From Micromonospora cabrerizensis (GTDB taxonomy: Bacteria > Actinomycetota > Actinomycetes > Mycobacteriales > Micromonosporaceae): a DNA stretch of 64,000 nucleotides. The translations under genes were made by a program, and so were the position numbers. How positions within the stretch are numbered: the stretch's first letter is position 1; each line of letters starts with the position of its first letter. Positions 36,099-43,838 of the stretch are shown one piece after another. The notes beneath the pieces are model-generated. The model was given only the letters and a program-made list of their open reading frames with translations, made no database searches and had not been told where the DNA came from. The stretch is taken from contig NZ_JAKKFI010000058.1 in NCBI RefSeq assembly GCF_022230955.1, forward strand, positions 78,541-142,540. The letters are read 5' to 3'.

Positions 36099-37154
36099 TC
36101 AGCCGAGCTGTTGCGCCTGGATCGCCCGGATCTTCGCCGGCTTGCTGGTGGAGAGATTCGAGATCAGGTACGCCCGCACGGTCCCGTCCGGGAAGACCGC
36201 CCACAGGTCGGTCACACCGTCGGCGTTCAGGTCGGCGGCGGTGAGGCTGCTGATCGTCGCGCCGGTGTTCCAGCCGGAGGCGAGCCGGTACTGGGTGTAG
36301 GCGAGCGTGCCGGTCCCGTCGCCGTTGTCGGTCATCGTGACGCCCTGCCAGAGGTAGAGGTCACCGGTGGTGGCGTTCCGCAGCACCAGCGCCATCCCCG
36401 AAGCCAGTTCGGTGCTGGCCAGCGTCCAGTTCTGCCAGTCGCTGCCGCCCGTCGGGGTGGCGTTGTTCATGGAGGCCTGGAAGTAGTAGACGCCTGGTGC
36501 CCAGGCGTTCGGGTAGTACGCCGGCCGGTAGCCGTTGGTCGCGTCACCCACGATGCCGAGCAGATCGGGGATGCCGGATTCGACGCCGTCGGCCGTGTAC
36601 GCGTTGACGAGATGAAGTGGGACGTTGCCGTGCCCGTCCATCAGCGAGTCGCTGAAGATGCTGCCCTGGTTGCCCTGCCGATAGGGGTCGGGCATGGTGC
36701 CGTCGCCGGCACCCCGGACGATGCTGGCGTTGCCCACGCCTGGACCGCTCAGGTAGTAGGCCAGGAAGTCCTCATTCGGGCCGCCGAAGAAGCGCCCGGT
36801 GATTATCTCGGCGCCGTCGAAGTCGGCCGCCGAGCGCCCGCCAAAAACGCCGTTGCCGTACACGCCGATGTTCACCGCCGGGACCTTCACGCGGCCGGTG
36901 CCGACACCGGTGGTCGCATTGATCCGGCCCCGCGCCGTCCACACCCCGGAGTCGAGCCCGGCGGTGCCGCCGGCGACCACCAGGTCCGGTACGCCGTCGC
37001 CGTTGAGGTCCTTGTCGACCGGACCGGCGACGGCGGAGGTCGGGGTGGCGCCCGGAGCGGCCTGGGCCGGAAGGGCGGGTGCGACGACGGCGAGCGCCAA
37101 GGTGGCCGGCACCGCCCAGGCAAGCAGGCGGCGAGGGGCGGAGAGAGTGTTCAC
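36099..37154 (-). CDS. Secreted FG-GAP/VCBS-repeat protein
   Basis: This 351-residue protein has a signal peptide (MNTLSAPRRLLAWAVPATLA, cleavage near AQA). At least two FG-GAP-type calcium-binding loops follow: DKDLNGDGVPDLVVAGGTAG and TAADLNADGVTDLWAVFPDG. The rest is a beta-propeller-like fold of unknown binding partner. It probably acts in surface recognition or as a scaffold. The GTG start has a GGGGA sequence a few bases upstream. No enzymatic motif is seen. Confidence 0.85.
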   Translation of the reverse strand: MNTLSAPRRLLAWAVPATLALAVVAPALPAQAAPGATPTSAVAGPVDKDLNGDGVPDLVVAGGTAGLDSGVWTARGRINATTGVGTGRVKVPAVNIGVYGNGVFGGRSAADFDGAEIITGRFFGGPNEDFLAYYLSGPGVGNASIVRGAGDGTMPDPYRQGNQGSIFSDSLMDGHGNVPLHLVNAYTADGVESGIPDLLGIVGDATNGYRPAYYPNAWAPGVYYFQASMNNATPTGGSDWQNWTLASTELASGMALVLRNATTGDLYLWQGVTMTDNGDGTGTLAYTQYRLASGWNTGATISSLTAADLNADGVTDLWAVFPDGTVRAYLISNLSTSKPAKIRAIQAQQLG

Positions 37155-37235
37155 GAGGTCCCCGTTCGTGTCAGTGGATCTTGCCCGCTCACCGTAGTCG
37201 ATGAGCGCCAGCCCGGAGATCCACCGAACGAACGG

Positions 37236-37700
37236 TCAGTCGGCGAGGCGGGCGGGGAAGCCTCCGGTGGCGATCGGGCCCCAGGTGTCGATGGTGACCC
37301 GGATCAGCGACTTGCCCTGGCGCACCATCGCCGCCCGGTAGTCGTCCCAGTCCGGGTGTTCGCCGGAGATGCTGCGGAAGTATTCGACCAGCGGCTCCAG
37401 CGCATCGGGCAGGTCGAGCACCTCGGCGGTGCCGTCGACCTGCACCCAGGGGCCGTTCCAGTCGTCGCTGAGCACGCACGCCGAGACCCGGGGATCACGG
37501 CGGATGTTGGTCACCTTGGCCCGCTCGGGGTAGGTCGAGACGACGAGCCGACCCTGCCCGTCGATCCCCGCCGAGACCGGGGAGGACTGCGGGCGACCGT
37601 CGGCCCGGGTGGTCATCAGCAGGACGCGGTGACGCGGCCGGAGGAAGTCGAGCAGGCTGTCCCGGTCGACCCGGGTGTTCCGTGCGATGCTGCGCGCCAT
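37236..37700 (-). CDS. PPOX-class F420-dependent oxidoreductase
   Basis: This 154-residue split-barrel flavin/deazaflavin protein contains FLRPRHRVLLMTTRADGRPQ and SSPVSAGIDGQGRLVVSTYP, typical of the F420-binding PPOX family (Rv1155-like). A conserved AKVTNIRRDPRVSACVLSDD follows. It is presumed to reduce small substrates with F420H2 in the cytoplasm; the substrate is unknown. No partner gene is apparent. Length is normal. Confidence 0.9.
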   Translation of the reverse strand: MARSIARNTRVDRDSLLDFLRPRHRVLLMTTRADGRPQSSPVSAGIDGQGRLVVSTYPERAKVTNIRRDPRVSACVLSDDWNGPWVQVDGTAEVLDLPDALEPLVEYFRSISGEHPDWDDYRAAMVRQGKSLIRVTIDTWGPIATGGFPARLAD

Positions 37701-37742
37701 TCCCCGTTCCTACCAGGGCGCGGGCAGGGCTGCGGCAGCGGG

Positions 37743-38381
37743 TCAGCGGGGCCGGGCCGTGGAGCGGTGCACCGCCTGGGTGGGCACCCGGGGGCGGCCG
37801 GACGGGCGCCAGGCCCGACCGTTGGCGTAGATGACCCGAAAGCCGAGGTACGACGCGAGCGGCGCCCAGTGGGCCGAACCCATCCGCAGCTCGGCGGCAT
37901 TGTGCCGCTGGCCGTTGGCGAGCACGTCGAGGAGGACGGTTTCGAATGCCGCCGATTCGACCCAGTCGACTTCCCGGGTGAACCCGCAGATCAGAGCGGC
38001 GCCGGTGACCTCCAGGAACTCGCGCAGCACCGCGTCCGAGGCCCGCAGGACGGAACAACTGCCGAAATAGAGTCGCCGCCCCTCGGCCCGGCCGGCCATC
38101 AGGTCGGCCACCTCGTTCAACTCCACGGACTGCCAGTCGGTGAGGCAGAGCCGGCTCGGTTCGCCGTGCATGGCGAAGAAGCCGACCCGGTGGTCGGCGT
38201 ACTGCTTGAGCAGCCAGCGATCGAGGAAGTAGAACAACTCGTCGCGGGTGGCCGCGTCCTTGTGGATGAAACGGATCTTGCCGAGCCGCTCCAACAACTC
38301 GAGAGTGGGCAGCACGGAGCCCCGCTCGTTGAGGTCGCGGTGCCACTGACCCTCGACACAGAAGACGCCACCGCGTGCCAC
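37743..38381 (-). CDS. Conserved protein of unknown function
   Basis: This 212-residue protein begins MARGGVFCVEGQWHRDLNER if started at GTG 38381, which has GGAGG 5 nt upstream. It continues with LLERLGKIRFIHKDAATRDE and FFAMHGEPSRLCLTDWQSVE and a GRRLYFGSCSVLRAS segment. I do not recognise a characterised domain; the SCS context and alternating alpha/beta pattern resemble a CHAT-like or DUF6642-type protease-fold protein, but this is a guess. Homologous-looking ATG and GTG starts further upstream (to 38510) lack ribosome sites. Confidence 0.65.
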   Translation of the reverse strand: MARGGVFCVEGQWHRDLNERGSVLPTLELLERLGKIRFIHKDAATRDELFYFLDRWLLKQYADHRVGFFAMHGEPSRLCLTDWQSVELNEVADLMAGRAEGRRLYFGSCSVLRASDAVLREFLEVTGAALICGFTREVDWVESAAFETVLLDVLANGQRHNAAELRMGSAHWAPLASYLGFRVIYANGRAWRPSGRPRVPTQAVHRSTARPR

Positions 38382-38685
38382 GTGCACCTCCGCCAGTCCG
38401 CAGCCCGGGGCTGACGTTACCGGCCGCCAGTGGCCAGGGAACATCACCCTCGGTGTGGCAGATTGCGACGTTCGGTGCGCTTGATCCGTGAAGAGCCGAT
38501 CGACGGCCAATGGCTGTTTCGCAAATCAGCCTAATTCCCAGGCAATACCCAGGGACCACGGATTGTGAGGACGATTCTCGTTAATCGCCTCCAACCACAC
38601 CGATCAGTGTCAGGGTGGAGATCGCGGGACTTCTCGGTCGATGTCCCGTGGCCACCCCATTCGCTCTCCTATCGGGAGGACTTCT
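38382..38685. other. Divergent intergenic region and M15 peptidase leader
   Basis: No gene is seen in these 304 bp. The last 75 bp form a two-part hairpin (GGGTGG 38613-38618 with CCACCC 38652-38657; CGGGAC 38625-38630 with GTCCCG 38643-38648) just before the ribosome site of the M15 gene. I looked for a ydaO/c-di-AMP riboswitch here and do not see its conserved sequences. Confidence 0.5.
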
Positions 38686-39459
38686 GTGCGCGTAAACACC
38701 TTGAAGCGTGCTGCCATCGCATTCGCCCTGGCGTTGCCCGGTGCAGCGATCGCCGCGGTGGTCGCCGCGCCAGCGGCGTATGCGGACGGCTGCTACACGT
38801 GGAACCGCACCCTCACGCAGGGGCGCTCCGGCGACGACGTCCGACAGCTGCAGATCCGGGTCGCCGGCTGGGCCGGCTACCGGGACATCGTGGAGAACGA
38901 CGGCCGCTACGGACCGAAGACCGCCGCCGCGGTCAAGCGGTTCCAACAGGCGTACGGGCTGCGCGCCGACGGCATCGCCGGCCCACAGACCTACGCGAAG
39001 CTGTACCAGCTCCAGGACAACGACTGCACGCCCGCGCACTTCAGCTACAACGAACTCGACAACGGGTGCGGCGGCAGTGGATGGGGCGGCGGTCCGCTGT
39101 CGGCGGCCCAGACCAAGCAGAACGCGCTGCGCACCATGTGGAAGCTGGAGGCGCTGCGCAAGAGCCTCGGCGACAAGCCGCTCGACGTGTCCAGCGGATA
39201 CCGCAGCCGCGCCTGCAACAACCAGGTCGGCGGCGCGTCGGACAGCCAGCACCTGTACGGCAACGCGGCCGACGTCACCTCACGGACGTCGTCGCTGTGC
39301 CAGGTCGCCCGTGGCGCCCGCAACAACGGCTTCAGCGGGATCTACGGGCCGGGTTACCCCGACCACGACGACCACGTGCACGTCGACTCGCGTCGGGAGA
39401 ACAACAACGACGGCACCTCGAACACGACGAACTGGTCCGCGCCGGACTGCGGGATCTGA
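38686..39459 (+). CDS. Secreted peptidoglycan-binding M15 D-Ala-D-Ala carboxypeptidase-like protein
   Basis: This 257-residue protein has a signal peptide (MRVNTLKRAAIAFALALPGA, cleavage near AYA-D). A PG_binding_1 domain follows (QGRSGDDVRQLQIRVAGWAG to RADGIAGPQTYAKLYQL). A peptidase M15A-like domain completes it, with zinc-ligand contexts SQHLYGNAADVT (His and Asp) and DHDDHVHVD (His). It likely binds and cleaves peptidoglycan stem peptides outside the cell. The GTG at 38686 has GGGAGG 6 nt upstream. A strong terminator follows. Six or more cysteines suggest disulfides. Confidence 0.9.
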   Translation: MRVNTLKRAAIAFALALPGAAIAAVVAAPAAYADGCYTWNRTLTQGRSGDDVRQLQIRVAGWAGYRDIVENDGRYGPKTAAAVKRFQQAYGLRADGIAGPQTYAKLYQLQDNDCTPAHFSYNELDNGCGGSGWGGGPLSAAQTKQNALRTMWKLEALRKSLGDKPLDVSSGYRSRACNNQVGGASDSQHLYGNAADVTSRTSSLCQVARGARNNGFSGIYGPGYPDHDDHVHVDSRRENNNDGTSNTTNWSAPDCGI

Positions 39460-39491
39460 GCCGGCGACGACCGGGTCGACCGGTCGGAGCG

Positions 39492-39534
39492 ACGTCGGCC
39501 CGACGCGGAGGGGGAATCCGCGTCGGGCCGACGT
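39492..39534. terminator. Terminator hairpin, perfect 18-bp stem
   Basis: Arms 39492-39509 and 39517-39534 are perfectly complementary around a 7-nt loop, after the M15 gene and facing the convergent unknown gene. Confidence 0.92.
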
Positions 39535-39570
39535 TGTGTCGCCCCGGGTCGGGTGGGCGGAGGGGTGCGC

Positions 39571-40059
39571 TCAGCTCGCCCGGGGCCAGCGCGGCGCGGT
39601 GACGGGGGGTGTCACCGGCCGGCCAGCAGCGGTGGGCCGTACGCCCGGTGGGACGACCCGCGCGGCCTGCTGCCGCGCCGGCAACCCACCGGTACGCCCG
39701 GCCGGCGCCGAGTAGCCGGTCGTCGCCGGCCGGTTTCCGGCGGGACGCGCGGGGGACGGCCCGGTCGCGGTGAACGGGAAGGGCACGTGCACGAACGGGT
39801 TGCCATGCCGGATCAACGCCTCGATCTGGCGCTCGTTGAGCCCGTGTGTCTCCAACACGCGTCGCCCCCAGCGGTGCAGGCGGCACGGGTAGGAGGCACC
39901 GTCATTGCGGCACAGCGGCCCGGTGGGCCACTCCTCGGCGGTGTGCACGACCACCGCCCGGACCGCGAGCCGGACATCTTCCGGGGTCAGTGGTGCCGGC
40001 AGGGGCACCTCACCCAGTACCTGATCGATGGGATCCGTCGACTGCTCACCAACTCGCAC
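39571..40059 (-). CDS. Small unknown protein, CRND/PCRLHRWG family, copy 2
   Basis: This 162-residue protein shares with the one at 32539-32868 the block LAVRAVVVHTAEEWPTG, CRNDGASYPCRLHRWGRRVL and GLNERQIEALIRHGNP. A Pro/Ala/Arg-rich tail of about 60 residues follows. The two cysteines, the HRW triad and the spacing are conserved between the copies. Function is unknown. The GTG at 40059 is well supported by GGGAGG 6 nt upstream; the frame open to 40380 overlaps the upstream ATPase gene and is not used. It lies 88 nt downstream of the DUF234 ATPase on the same strand. Confidence 0.72.
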   Translation of the reverse strand: MRVGEQSTDPIDQVLGEVPLPAPLTPEDVRLAVRAVVVHTAEEWPTGPLCRNDGASYPCRLHRWGRRVLETHGLNERQIEALIRHGNPFVHVPFPFTATGPSPARPAGNRPATTGYSAPAGRTGGLPARQQAARVVPPGVRPTAAGRPVTPPVTAPRWPRAS

Positions 40060-40147
40060 GGCAGGCCTCCCGCAGTTCGGCAGCGGTACGGCGGACCTAC
40101 CGCACCGACATCCTCGGGCATGGGTACGGCCGGCACCGGACGAAAGT

Positions 40148-41572
40148 TCAATTCTGGTACGCGGTAAGCAGATCCTCCGGCGACAGCACTCGGATCCCGT
40201 CGACGACGGCGCCGCTGCGCGACACGGCGACGGCCGGCACCGACTCGTCGGCACCGGGCAGCCGGGACCGATGCAGCAGCAGCCGACCCAGGTCATGCGC
40301 ATCGAAGGGCCGGTTCTCCTGCCATTTGATCGAACCGACGAAGCTGATGCGCTGAGCGACGGGCCCCCGGTCGGCGCCAACTATGTCGATCTCCGGGTCG
40401 TTGGTCCGGGTCCAGTAGCCGCCGATCACCGCTGCCTCCGCCGGCAGATGGTCGCCACTCAGCCGGCGCAGCGCCTCTCGGATGACAGGTTCGATGGCCC
40501 GTCCCCGCCAGGACGCCCACGACCGGACGATCCGGTCCAGGGTCAGATCACCTCGCCCACGCTCGATCTCGGACAGGTGAGGCCCCAGGAATGACAGCCA
40601 GAAACGCAGGTACGGATCGGCCACCGCATAACGGGTTTCCCTCGACGGCCTGGTCGACAGCGGAACGGCGACCTCCACGGCCCGCTTCTGGGCCAGCAGG
40701 CGCAGGGCGCGGTTCAGGGACGCCTGTGGAAGATCCCCCGCGGCACGGGAGATCAGCGAGAAGGTCCGCTCGCCGGAGCCGATGGCCCGCAGCACCAGCC
40801 CTGCCTGGGACTGGGGCGGAAACTCCGCAGCCAGTGCTCGCTCGCCGCTCACCAACAGGGCGGAGGTTGGATCCCGCACTGCTTCGGTCAGGTACTCCTG
40901 GACGGACGCGCCGGTCGGCCACTCGTCGAGGATCAGCGGCAGACCACCGGACACCAGGTAGGCGTCGAACGCGTCGGCGGCGGGCAGGTCGAGCATGTCG
41001 CGGACGTCGGCCGGGCTCAGCGGCGGAACGACCATCTCGGTGGCCCGCTGGTGGAACGGCCGGCCGTAGTCGTTCAGTGCCTCCATCATGGCCAGGTCCG
41101 ATCCGACGCAGATCAGCAGGACCGGCAGCCGGGACAACTCGCGATCGAAGACCTTCTGCAACGTTCCCTCGAAGCCCGGGTCACTCGCGATGAGGTACGG
41201 CATCTCGTCCAGGACGACGACGCTCGGCCGGTCGGACGGCAGCGCGGCGGCGAGCAGGGTCAGCGCGGCGTCCCACGTCCGCGGTTGCTGCTCACGAAGG
41301 ATCTGTGCCCCCGGCAGCGTCGAGGCGGCCGCCGTTTCCACGAAGAGCGCGAGGTCGGCTGTGACGGTCGGCTGCGCGGAGGCGGTGAAGAAGAGATATG
41401 GCACGTCGGCCCGCTCGACGAACTCCTCCACCAGGCGGGACTTGCCGACGCGTCGGCGACCGCGCATGAGGAGGGCCCGCCCCGGCCGCCCCGCCCGACC
41501 ACCCCGTCGCACCCGCGCGAGCATGCCGTCCAGAAGGTGGAGCTCACGGTCCCGTCCGACGAAGCCGTCCAC
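40148..41572 (-). CDS. ATP-binding protein with C-terminal DUF234 domain
   Basis: This 474-residue protein has an archaeal-type STAND-like ATPase: a DGFVGRDRELHLLDGMLARV start, Walker A MRGRRRVGKSRLVEEFV, and Walker B VVVLDEMPYL. A C-terminal PF03008-type domain follows (VADPYLRFWLSFLGPHLSEI, with nuclease-like GGYWTRTNDPEIDIVGADRG and SIKWQ). The family is scattered by transfer among bacteria and archaea, and its role is unproven. GTG 41572 has AGGGG upstream; TTG 41608 is an alternative. The AT-rich direct repeats just upstream are unlike the rest of the window. Confidence 0.88.
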   Translation of the reverse strand: MDGFVGRDRELHLLDGMLARVRRGGRAGRPGRALLMRGRRRVGKSRLVEEFVERADVPYLFFTASAQPTVTADLALFVETAAASTLPGAQILREQQPRTWDAALTLLAAALPSDRPSVVVLDEMPYLIASDPGFEGTLQKVFDRELSRLPVLLICVGSDLAMMEALNDYGRPFHQRATEMVVPPLSPADVRDMLDLPAADAFDAYLVSGGLPLILDEWPTGASVQEYLTEAVRDPTSALLVSGERALAAEFPPQSQAGLVLRAIGSGERTFSLISRAAGDLPQASLNRALRLLAQKRAVEVAVPLSTRPSRETRYAVADPYLRFWLSFLGPHLSEIERGRGDLTLDRIVRSWASWRGRAIEPVIREALRRLSGDHLPAEAAVIGGYWTRTNDPEIDIVGADRGPVAQRISFVGSIKWQENRPFDAHDLGRLLLHRSRLPGADESVPAVAVSRSGAVVDGIRVLSPEDLLTAYQN

Positions 41573-41589
41573 GATCACCCCTGATGCTG

Positions 41590-41619
41590 CCAAAAATGGA
41601 ACAACCAAAAATGAGTGTA
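41590..41619 (-). promoter_or_regulatory. TACACT -10 box and CCAAAAATG direct repeats before the DUF234 ATPase
   Basis: CCAAAAATG occurs at 41590-41598 and 41605-41613, 15 bp apart. A minus-strand TACACT (41614-41619) is the likely -10, so one repeat covers the start of transcription and the other lies in the leader. The stretch is strikingly AT-rich for this genome. Confidence 0.5.
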
Positions 41620-41667
41620 ACCTGCTCGGCGGTGGGGATGGACGATCTGAGCCCGTGCGTCGGACTC

Positions 41668-42450
41668 TCAGACCAGGCCGGCGTCGTGCACGAGCAGGGC
41701 GACCTGGACCCGGTTGTTGAGGTCGAGCCGGGTCAGCAGCCGGGAGACGTACGCCTTCACCGTCGCCACACTCATGAACAGCTCCACCGCGATCTCCGCG
41801 TTGGTGTGCCCGCGCCCCAGGGCGACCGCCACCTGCCGCTCCCGCTCACTGAGCCCGGTGAGCAACCGCAGCGCCCGCTCCCGTCGGGGGTCGGGGCCGG
41901 CCGGGCCGGGGGTGCCGGCGGTCACGTGGGCGATCAGCGTCCGGGTCACCGTCGGGGAGAGCGTCGCCTCACCGGCCGCCACCCGGCGCACGGCGCGCAC
42001 GATCTCCGCCGGCGGGGTGTCCTTGAGCAGAAAGCCGGCAGCCCCGGCGCGCAGCGCCCGCAGCACCTGATCGTCGGCGTCGAAGGTGGTCAGCACCAGC
42101 ACCTCCGGCGGGTGCGGCTGAGCGCGCAGTGCCTCGGTGGCGGTCAGCCCGTCCACCCGGGGCATCCGGATGTCCATCAGCACCACGTCCGGGGCGTACG
42201 CGGCGACGGCGGCCGGGACCTCACCGCCATCGGCGGCCTCACCGACCACGGTCAGGTCCGCCAGACCGCCGAGGATCATCGAGAGCCCGGCCCGGACCAG
42301 CGCGTCGTCGTCCACGATCAGCACCCGCACCGGCGACACGGCCGACTCCGACCCGGCCGCACCGGAGGGCTCCGCCGGACCGGACGGACCGGTCACACCG
42401 GAAGGGCCCGCCGCACCGGGAACCCCCGGCACACCGGAGGGGCCGGTCAC
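41668..42450 (-). CDS. NarL-type response regulator with collagen-like N-terminal stretch
   Basis: The receiver domain starts VRVLIVDDDALVRAGLSMIL, with the phosphorylation Asp in VVLMDIRMPRVDGL and LKDTPPAEIV. A LuxR-type DNA-binding domain ends the protein (LSERERQVAVALGRGHTNAE, MSVATVKAYVSRLLTRLDL). GTG 42450 overlaps the kinase stop by GTGA and would add about 38 residues of Gly-Pro-Ser triplet-like sequence (TGPSGVPGVPGAAGPSG) before the receiver. A GTG just before SPVRVL, with GGAG upstream, is the shorter alternative. Partner kinase is adjacent; the divergent ABC exporter is the likely target. Confidence 0.88.
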   Translation of the reverse strand: MTGPSGVPGVPGAAGPSGVTGPSGPAEPSGAAGSESAVSPVRVLIVDDDALVRAGLSMILGGLADLTVVGEAADGGEVPAAVAAYAPDVVLMDIRMPRVDGLTATEALRAQPHPPEVLVLTTFDADDQVLRALRAGAAGFLLKDTPPAEIVRAVRRVAAGEATLSPTVTRTLIAHVTAGTPGPAGPDPRRERALRLLTGLSERERQVAVALGRGHTNAEIAVELFMSVATVKAYVSRLLTRLDLNNRVQVALLVHDAGLV

Positions 42451-43706
42451 GCCGGCCACGGCAGCCAGGCGGCCAGGCGGAAGTCACCGCTGTCGTCGCG
42501 CCCGTACGCGAGCCGGCCACCGGCGAGGGTGACCCGTTCGCTGATGCCGACCAGGCCGGTGCCGGCGCCCGGCAAGGTGCCGCCGGCCGGTGCGCCGACC
42601 GGCCAGCGGTTGCCGATCGCCACGGTCAGGCCGGTGCCCGGACCGCCCGCCACGTCCACGCTGACCGCCGCGCCGGCCGCGTGCTTGCGGGCGTTGGTCA
42701 ACCCCTCCTGCACGATCCGGTACGCGGCCCGACCCAGCGCCGCCGGCACCTCCCCCGCCCTGGCGACGCTGTCGCTGACGTTGACGCGCACCCCTGCTGC
42801 CCGCGATTCGGCGATCAGGGCCGGCAGGTCGGCGAGGGTGGGCTGCGGCGGCTCCGGGGCGTCACCGCCACCGTCGCTCTCGGCCCGGAGCACCCCGATC
42901 ACCTCCCGCAGGTCCTGAAGGGCGGCGTGCGCGCTGCCCCGGATCACCCCGGCGGCCCGGGCCACCTCGTCCGCGGGAGCGTCCGGGCGGAACTCCAGTG
43001 CCCCGGCGTGCAGGCTGAGCAGCGAGATGCGGTGCGCCAGCACATCGTGCATCTCCCGGGCGATCCGGGTGCGTTCGAGGTGACGGGCCTGGGTCACCCG
43101 CAGCTGCTGCTCCGCCTCGGCCCGCTCGGCCCGCTCCCGCAACGACACGATCAACTGCCGCCGAGCCCTTACGAACATCCCCCAGGCCAGCACGGCGAAG
43201 CTGAGCACCACGCCCCACGACGCGGTCTCCCAGTACGACATGTGCGGATCCGGACGCACCCAACTGAAGACCAGGTTGGTGAGGAGGCCGGCGCCGGTGA
43301 CCGCGATCGCGACGGCCGTCCGTCGATGCACCACCACGGTGAAGTAGAAGATCAGCAGCGGAATGGCGGAGGCCAGCGAGAACAGGGTCAGCGGTGTCGT
43401 GGCCACGATCAACCCGAGCGGCCACCGGCGGCGTAGCCAGAGCAGCCCGCAGCAGACCAGACCGAGCAGCGCGTCCACGCCGGTCAGCCAGTCGCTCGGC
43501 AGCGGGATCGCCATCGCCGGATCCGGCGACAGGGCGTCCGCGGTGACGAACAGCACCCAGAGCAGGGAGAGCAGGAAGGCCAGGGTGTCGACCGCCCAGT
43601 CCCGGGTGGTGCGCCGGGGCCGACGGGTTGCCGCGTCCGGGCTGACCGCGCCGGCCAGCGCCCCGGGCAACAGCCAGGGGTGTTCCGGCACGGCGAGGCT
43701 GGTCAC
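42447..43706 (-). CDS. Sensor histidine kinase (HisKA_3/LiaS-DesK type)
   Basis: This 419-residue protein has an N-terminal region with about four or five membrane helices (segments within residues 40-190). A HisKA_3 dimerisation domain follows, with the phospho-His in RTRIAREMHDVLAHRISLLS, and then an HATPase_c domain (YRIVQEGLTNARKHAAGAAV; GTGLVGISERVTLAGGRL). It senses a membrane-proximal signal and phosphorylates the regulator whose gene overlaps its stop. A TAGCAT box 6 nt before the GTG suggests leaderless transcription. It is divergent from the ABC exporter at 43839-45526. Confidence 0.92.
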   Translation of the reverse strand: MTSLAVPEHPWLLPGALAGAVSPDAATRRPRRTTRDWAVDTLAFLLSLLWVLFVTADALSPDPAMAIPLPSDWLTGVDALLGLVCCGLLWLRRRWPLGLIVATTPLTLFSLASAIPLLIFYFTVVVHRRTAVAIAVTGAGLLTNLVFSWVRPDPHMSYWETASWGVVLSFAVLAWGMFVRARRQLIVSLRERAERAEAEQQLRVTQARHLERTRIAREMHDVLAHRISLLSLHAGALEFRPDAPADEVARAAGVIRGSAHAALQDLREVIGVLRAESDGGGDAPEPPQPTLADLPALIAESRAAGVRVNVSDSVARAGEVPAALGRAAYRIVQEGLTNARKHAAGAAVSVDVAGGPGTGLTVAIGNRWPVGAPAGGTLPGAGTGLVGISERVTLAGGRLAYGRDDSGDFRLAAWLPWPA

Positions 43707-43712
43707 GCAACC

Positions 43713-43718
43713 ATGCTA
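43713..43718 (-). promoter_or_regulatory. -10 box TAGCAT for leaderless kinase gene
   Basis: TAGCAT on the minus strand, then 6 nt, then the GTG at 43706. Confidence 0.6.
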
Positions 43719-43745
43719 GGCAGCCGACGGGCACCACGACCAGCT

Positions 43746-43780
43746 ACCAAAGTCGAGACCCGCGAGTCGACCAAGGTCGG
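43746..43780. promoter_or_regulatory. ACCAAAGTCGA direct repeats, candidate regulator site
   Basis: ACCAAAGTCGA (43746-43756) and ACCAAGGTCGG (43770-43780) match at 9 of 11 bases, 24 bp apart, and lie just upstream of the expected -35 of the kinase promoter. The arrangement fits a NarL-type regulator site controlling both divergent genes. Confidence 0.4.
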
Positions 43781-43838
43781 TACGGCATCGACCGGCGGCC
43801 GCAGCGGATGGCCGGGCGGCGCGGGCAGGCTCGACCAC

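Noticed and set aside
38382..38685. Possible ydaO (c-di-AMP) riboswitch before the M15 peptidase gene
   Set aside because: The conserved sequence blocks of that class are not visible; only a generic hairpin is.
41573..41608. TTG start for the DUF234 ATPase
   Set aside because: It would start within the AT-rich repeat with no support; GTG 41572 has AGGGG at a proper distance.
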